NCBI GenBank assembly: GCA_030635005.1
Contig: DAOVZS010000073.1
Location: forward strand, 1-9,477
Source: Thiomargarita sp.
GTDB lineage: Bacteria; Pseudomonadota; Gammaproteobacteria; Beggiatoales; Beggiatoaceae
Direction of reading: 5' to 3'
DNA length: 9,477 nt
The translations under genes and the position numbers were made by a program. The notes under the pieces are model-generated. The model had not been told where the DNA came from, made no database searches, and saw only the letters and a program-made list of their open reading frames with translations. Shown piece by piece: positions 6,111 to 9,477 of this stretch (positions are counted from its first letter, which is position 1; every line of letters starts with the position of its first letter).

Positions 6111-7499
6111 ATGCTATTCAAAACACCGCTAGGTGAACATCTTAATCGCTCTCTTGATAGACAAGTTAAATTAGCAGTGACTGGATTAAGTCGCAGTGGT
6201 AAAACGGTTTTTATCACATCGATAGTGCATCAATTATTACATGGGTTACAGAATACACATTTACCCTTTTTCCAAATAGTCAATAGTGGACGATTGCGAG
6301 GTACTAAAGCGATGCCACAACCTGACATGCATATTCCCTCATTTCGCTATGATGTGGCTATTGAACAATTATGCGGTGATCCCCCAATATGGCCGCAAGC
6401 GACGAATGGGATTAGTGAAATCAGGTTAGCCATTCGTTATAAAAGCAAAAATCCGTTGCTGAAGCATATTAGTCCCATTAATACTTTATATGTGGATATC
6501 ATTGATTATCCCGGGGAATGGCTATTGGATTTACCATTGCTGGAATTAAGCTATGAAGAATGGTCGAAACAAATTGCTACCGCATGTGAATTAGAGCCCC
6601 GTTTATCTTTATCAGAAAAATGGCGTGGCTTTCTGGATACCCTTGATCCCTTAGGGGAAATTGATGAAACAGCCATGCGCCAAGCTGCGATATTGTATAC
6701 AGATTTTTTACATGAATGTAAAGACTATGGTTTAAGTCTGTTGCAACCCGGAAGATTTACCATGCCCGGTGATGATTTAAAAGGTGCCCCCTTACTCGAA
6801 TTTTGTCCCTTGTTAAAAATACCTGAAAAAATGCATTATGATCCGTGTCTGTTTACGGAAATGAAAAAACGCTATGAATATTATAAAGAATATGTAGTTA
6901 AAAAGTTTTATCACGAGCATTTTTCCAGTTTTGACCGTCAAATTGTACTTGCCGATGTGCTCAGAGCGTTTAACACGGGTTATTCAACGTTTATTGATAT
7001 GCGTAATGCGATTAACATGGTATTAAAAAGTTTTCATTATGGTAAAACAGGGGTCATTAATAAACTATTTGGGGGCTTAAAAATTGATAAAATACTGTTT
7101 GCAGCGACTAAAGCCGATCATGTCACCCCAGAACAATTACCCCATTTGGAACTGTTTCTTAAAAATATGTTATCCAATTCACGTAATAATGTTATTTATG
7201 ACGGGGTACAAACAGAAACTTTAGCCATAGCAGCGGTTAAATGCACCCAAGCTGCCTATACCACAGTACAAGGAGAAAGAATTCCTTGTATTAAAGGGAT
7301 GCCGATTAAAGGCACACAACCTGTTGCTTTATTTCCAGGTGAAGTGCCTACTGAAGTGCAAATACCAGAAGAATGGGTAGAAGGGCGTTTTCATTTTATT
7401 GCCTTCAAACCGCCTCGTTTAGCCAATATACATGGCAGTGGACTGCCACATATTCGTCTTGATCGTGTACTAGAATTCCTACTGGGAGATAAATTTTAA
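6111..7499 (+). CDS. ycjX: YcjX family P-loop NTPase (DUF463)
   Basis: A 462-residue protein, close to the 465 of E. coli YcjX. The family has a Galpha-like P-loop GTPase fold and is linked to envelope and heat stress; its cellular role is unsettled. Seen: Walker A G25-LSRSGKT-32 in the family-specific setting VTGLSRSGKTVF; the D-x-x-D-YPGEW switch region (129-137), equivalent to the DxxG of G proteins; and TKAD (333-336), a likely guanine-recognition element in place of NKxD. The C-terminal half includes the family segment RFHFIAFKPPRL before the end. There are no membrane segments, so it is presumably cytoplasmic or peripheral. The start at 6111 gives the usual short N-terminus but lacks a clear Shine-Dalgarno. 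The stop overlaps the ycjF start by one base, implying coupled translation and probably a physical partnership. Confidence 0.94.
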   Translation: MLFKTPLGEHLNRSLDRQVKLAVTGLSRSGKTVFITSIVHQLLHGLQNTHLPFFQIVNSGRLRGTKAMPQPDMHIPSFRYDVAIEQLCGDPPIWPQATNGISEIRLAIRYKSKNPLLKHISPINTLYVDIIDYPGEWLLDLPLLELSYEEWSKQIATACELEPRLSLSEKWRGFLDTLDPLGEIDETAMRQAAILYTDFLHECKDYGLSLLQPGRFTMPGDDLKGAPLLEFCPLLKIPEKMHYDPCLFTEMKKRYEYYKEYVVKKFYHEHFSSFDRQIVLADVLRAFNTGYSTFIDMRNAINMVLKSFHYGKTGVINKLFGGLKIDKILFAATKADHVTPEQLPHLELFLKNMLSNSRNNVIYDGVQTETLAIAAVKCTQAAYTTVQGERIPCIKGMPIKGTQPVALFPGEVPTEVQIPEEWVEGRFHFIAFKPPRLANIHGSGLPHIRLDRVLEFLLGDKF

Positions 7500-8515
7500 T
7501 GACTATAGCAACTTTGAGAATGCCCACCTTTTTTGATTTGGATAAGGTGGAAACGATAGCTGATGATGAGGCAAATATTACTTTAGATTACACAGCACCC
7601 ATGGGAGAAGTTGAACAAAAGACACAGACAACCCCCATTATTACTCAAAAATCACCGCGTTATTTCTTAATGTTATTGGGATTAGTGGGCAGTTTATTGC
7701 TGTTGACTTCCTTAGTCAATGCCTATCATTTTATAGTACAACATTATGCGAGTAGTTTTATTCTAGGTACCGTCTTTTTAGCTTTAATAGTCGCTATTTG
7801 TACAGTTGCCTTAACACTCAGTATCCGAACTTATCAGAATATACAGGCCTTACGAACTGTTTCAGTACTCCAAAAAGAAGGACAACAATTAATAGATAAA
7901 GATGGTTATGGCGGTGCCATGCCCTATCTGAATAAAATCACACAATTTTATAGTCATCATCCTGACATTAAAACGCGTCTAGATCGGTTTTACATCACGC
8001 TGAGTGATACCCATCATGATCGTGAAATGTGTGTTTTATTTTCCAGTGAAGTGATGCAAAATATTGATCAACAAGCCTATAAAATCGTCACAAAACATTC
8101 CCAAGAAACCGCATTAATGGTCATGATCAGTCAAATTGCACTTTTAGATGCAGTGCTGACTTTGTGGCGTAATATTAGTATGATTAGAACGGTGGCAACT
8201 TTATATGGGGGAAAACCAGGTTTTTTTGGTACGATGAGCTTAATAGGTGGGGTATTACAAAATTTAATTTATGCGGGCGCTACGGAAGCGGTGGCAGATA
8301 GTGTGACTGAAATTATGGGCGGATCGTTATTGTCTATGATGTCGGCACAAGTGGCACAAGGATTGGGCAGCGGCGTACTCACCGCCCGTATTGGATTATA
8401 TGCCATGCAATCTTGTCGTCCCTTACCCTTTTTAGCTGAAGAAAAACCACGTTTAAAAGAAATACGCAAGGAAATCGTAAAATCAATGAAAGGCGTTTTT
8501 GAGAGTAAACATTAA
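7499..8515 (+). CDS. ycjF: YcjF family inner-membrane protein (DUF697)
   Basis: A 338-residue membrane protein, compared with 353 in E. coli YcjF. The N-terminal 50 residues are polar and acidic. Two membrane helices follow at about 55-77 and 84-108, then a soluble stretch (about 110-200). The hydrophobic DUF697 domain (about 203-310) contains LLDAVLTLWRNISMIR, LYGGKPG and a Gly/Ala-rich run, with the late motif TARIGLYAMQSCRPLPF characteristic of the family. DUF697 is found fused or next to small GTPases, so YcjF may be the membrane partner or effector of YcjX; that is inference from the family. gggag (7484-7488), 10 bases before the ATG, is the probable ribosome binding site. The pspF, pspABC and tyrR neighbours seen in E. 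coli are not in this window. Confidence 0.92.
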   Translation: MTIATLRMPTFFDLDKVETIADDEANITLDYTAPMGEVEQKTQTTPIITQKSPRYFLMLLGLVGSLLLLTSLVNAYHFIVQHYASSFILGTVFLALIVAICTVALTLSIRTYQNIQALRTVSVLQKEGQQLIDKDGYGGAMPYLNKITQFYSHHPDIKTRLDRFYITLSDTHHDREMCVLFSSEVMQNIDQQAYKIVTKHSQETALMVMISQIALLDAVLTLWRNISMIRTVATLYGGKPGFFGTMSLIGGVLQNLIYAGATEAVADSVTEIMGGSLLSMMSAQVAQGLGSGVLTARIGLYAMQSCRPLPFLAEEKPRLKEIRKEIVKSMKGVFESKH

Positions 8516-8520
8516 TGATT

Positions 8521-8536
8521 AGGGGCGTTCGCCCCT
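8521..8536. terminator. Hairpin between convergent ycjF and glmS, likely bidirectional terminator
   Basis: A perfect 6-bp stem (aggggc 8521-8526, gcccct 8531-8536) with loop gttc lies 5 bases after the ycjF stop and 9 bases before the glmS stop. The T tracts on both sides are weak (gaatatctctt on +, aatcatt on -), so its strength is uncertain, but position and symmetry suit termination from both directions. Confidence 0.65.
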
Positions 8537-8545
8537 GAATATCTC

Positions 8546-9477
8546 TTATTCCACCGTCACCGATTTTGCTAAATTTCTAGGCTGATCCACATCTGTGCCT
8601 TTAATCAAAGCCACATGATAAGCCAATAATTGTAAAGGGATGGTATATACAATAGGTGAAATGAGTTCATCAATCTCCCCTATTTCAATCACTTGAATAT
8701 AATCAGAAGCGGGCATAACCGCACGATGATTGGCAAAAATAAACAATTGTCCGCCTCTCGCATGGACTTCTTGTAAATTTGACGTCAATTTTGCTTGTAA
8801 CGCATCATTAGGAGCTACCGCAATTACAGGCATTTTGGCATCTACTAAGGCAAGAGGACCATGTTTAAGCTCTCCCGCAGGATAAGCCTCTGCATGTATA
8901 TAAGAAATTTCTTTTAATTTCAAAGCCCCTTCCATCGCAATTGGAAAATGTAATCCACGTCCCAAAAATAAGGCATGCTCCTTTTTTGCAAATTGTTGTG
9001 CTAACTGTTTAATCGCCTCATTCAAAGTCAACACTTTTTCAATGGCTCTGGGCAAGGAGCATAAAGCCGTGACAATTTTTTGTTCAAAAGCAGCTGTCAT
9101 GCTGCCACAACGCCTGCCCAATACTACGGTTAGCATTAATAATGACAATAATTGGGTTGTAAACGCCTTAGTAGAAGCCACACCAATTTCAGGACCTGCA
9201 TGTGTCATGAATACTAAATCAGAAGCACGTACAATTGAGCTTTCAGCGACATTACAAATCGCTAAACTGGGTCCAAATCCTAATCGTTTTGTTTCTTCCA
9301 AAGCAGCCAGCGTATCCGCCGTTTCTCCCGATTGTGACAACGTCACCACCAAAGTATAAGGATCTGCTAACGGATTCCGATAACGAAATTCACTGGCAAT
9401 CTCAACGACACACGGTATTTTAGCCAAAGACTCAATCCAATAACGTGCTGTCAAACCTGCATGGTAACTGGTACCAC
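8546..9477 (-). CDS. glmS: Glutamine-fructose-6-phosphate aminotransferase, C-terminal part (cut by window edge)
   Basis: GlmS makes glucosamine-6-phosphate from fructose-6-phosphate and glutamine, the first step towards UDP-GlcNAc for peptidoglycan and LPS. The visible 309 codons cover the two SIS (sugar isomerase) domains, about the last half of a 609-residue enzyme; the N-terminal glutaminase lies beyond base 9477. Seen from the edge inward: GTSYHAGL, phosphate-binding LSQSGETADT, the EIGVASTKAFTTQL loop, isomerase residues in EGALKLKEISYIHAEAYPAG and LKHGPLAL, and the exact family C-terminus LAKSVTVE. TTG within GTSYHAGL is an internal Leu codon, not a start. It converges with ycjF. Regulation (glmS ribozyme or GlmZ-type control) cannot be judged because the 5' end is missing. 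Confidence 0.97.
   Translation of the reverse strand, partial: GTSYHAGLTARYWIESLAKIPCVVEIASEFRYRNPLADPYTLVVTLSQSGETADTLAALEETKRLGFGPSLAICNVAESSIVRASDLVFMTHAGPEIGVASTKAFTTQLLSLLMLTVVLGRRCGSMTAAFEQKIVTALCSLPRAIEKVLTLNEAIKQLAQQFAKKEHALFLGRGLHFPIAMEGALKLKEISYIHAEAYPAGELKHGPLALVDAKMPVIAVAPNDALQAKLTSNLQEVHARGGQLFIFANHRAVMPASDYIQVIEIGEIDELISPIVYTIPLQLLAYHVALIKGTDVDQPRNLAKSVTVE

Noticed and set aside
9042..9423. Plus-strand open frames opposite glmS
   Set aside because: They lie entirely antisense to the well-conserved SIS domains of GlmS.
153..9477. A prophage, defence island or biosynthetic cluster
   Set aside because: No integrase, transposase, nuclease, toxin-antitoxin or synthase genes are present; apart from three accessory genes the content is housekeeping.

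Overview
This is AT-rich bacterial chromosomal DNA, almost certainly from a gammaproteobacterium. The genes present (full-length ileS directly followed by lspA, a ycjX-ycjF pair, glmS ending in KSVTVE) are typical of that class. Dispersed hairpin elements with the core cgtgggaacgag, the low G+C, a membrane pentapeptide-repeat protein, an ArsM-type methyltransferase and a TRAP-transporter subunit recall filamentous sulfur bacteria of the Beggiatoa/Thioploca/Thiothrix type. That placement is an inference from general character, not from a search.

Layout. Bases 1-152 hold one copy of a dispersed hairpin element and a promoter-like sequence. Five genes then run tightly on the + strand from 153 to 5653: ileS (isoleucyl-tRNA synthetase), lspA (lipoprotein signal peptidase), a membrane-anchored pentapeptide-repeat protein, an arsenite-methyltransferase-like enzyme, and a TRAP-transporter small subunit (DctQ type). 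Successive junctions are an 8-base overlap, a 1-base overlap, a 33-base gap and a 10-base overlap, so this looks like one transcription unit. Bases 5654-6110 are intergenic. They hold a second copy of the hairpin element, a short third fragment of it, an unrecognised 56-codon open stretch that may be a gene remnant, and a strong extended -10 promoter. That promoter fits the + strand pair ycjX-ycjF (6111-8515, 1-base overlap). The pair converges on glmS, which lies on the - strand and is cut by the right edge of the window; a short GC-rich hairpin sits between them.

How the genes relate. IleS and LspA are housekeeping enzymes (isoleucine charging and lipoprotein maturation), and their pairing is common. 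The three genes behind lspA are accessory: the fkpB-ispH genes often found there in gammaproteobacteria are not present. No known pathway joins a pentapeptide protein, an As(III) methyltransferase and a lone DctQ subunit, so any joint function is speculative. YcjX (G-protein-like P-loop NTPase) and YcjF (DUF697 membrane protein) are a conserved stress-linked pair. GlmS makes glucosamine-6-phosphate for the cell wall and LPS.

The most notable points are: (1) the C-terminal zinc site of IleS has lost its second cysteine pair, reading GVRW where CxRC is expected; (2) the two copies of the dispersed element share a directly repeated tail but carry their hairpin heads in opposite orientation; (3) an orphan DctQ subunit overlaps an ArsM-like gene inside a housekeeping operon.
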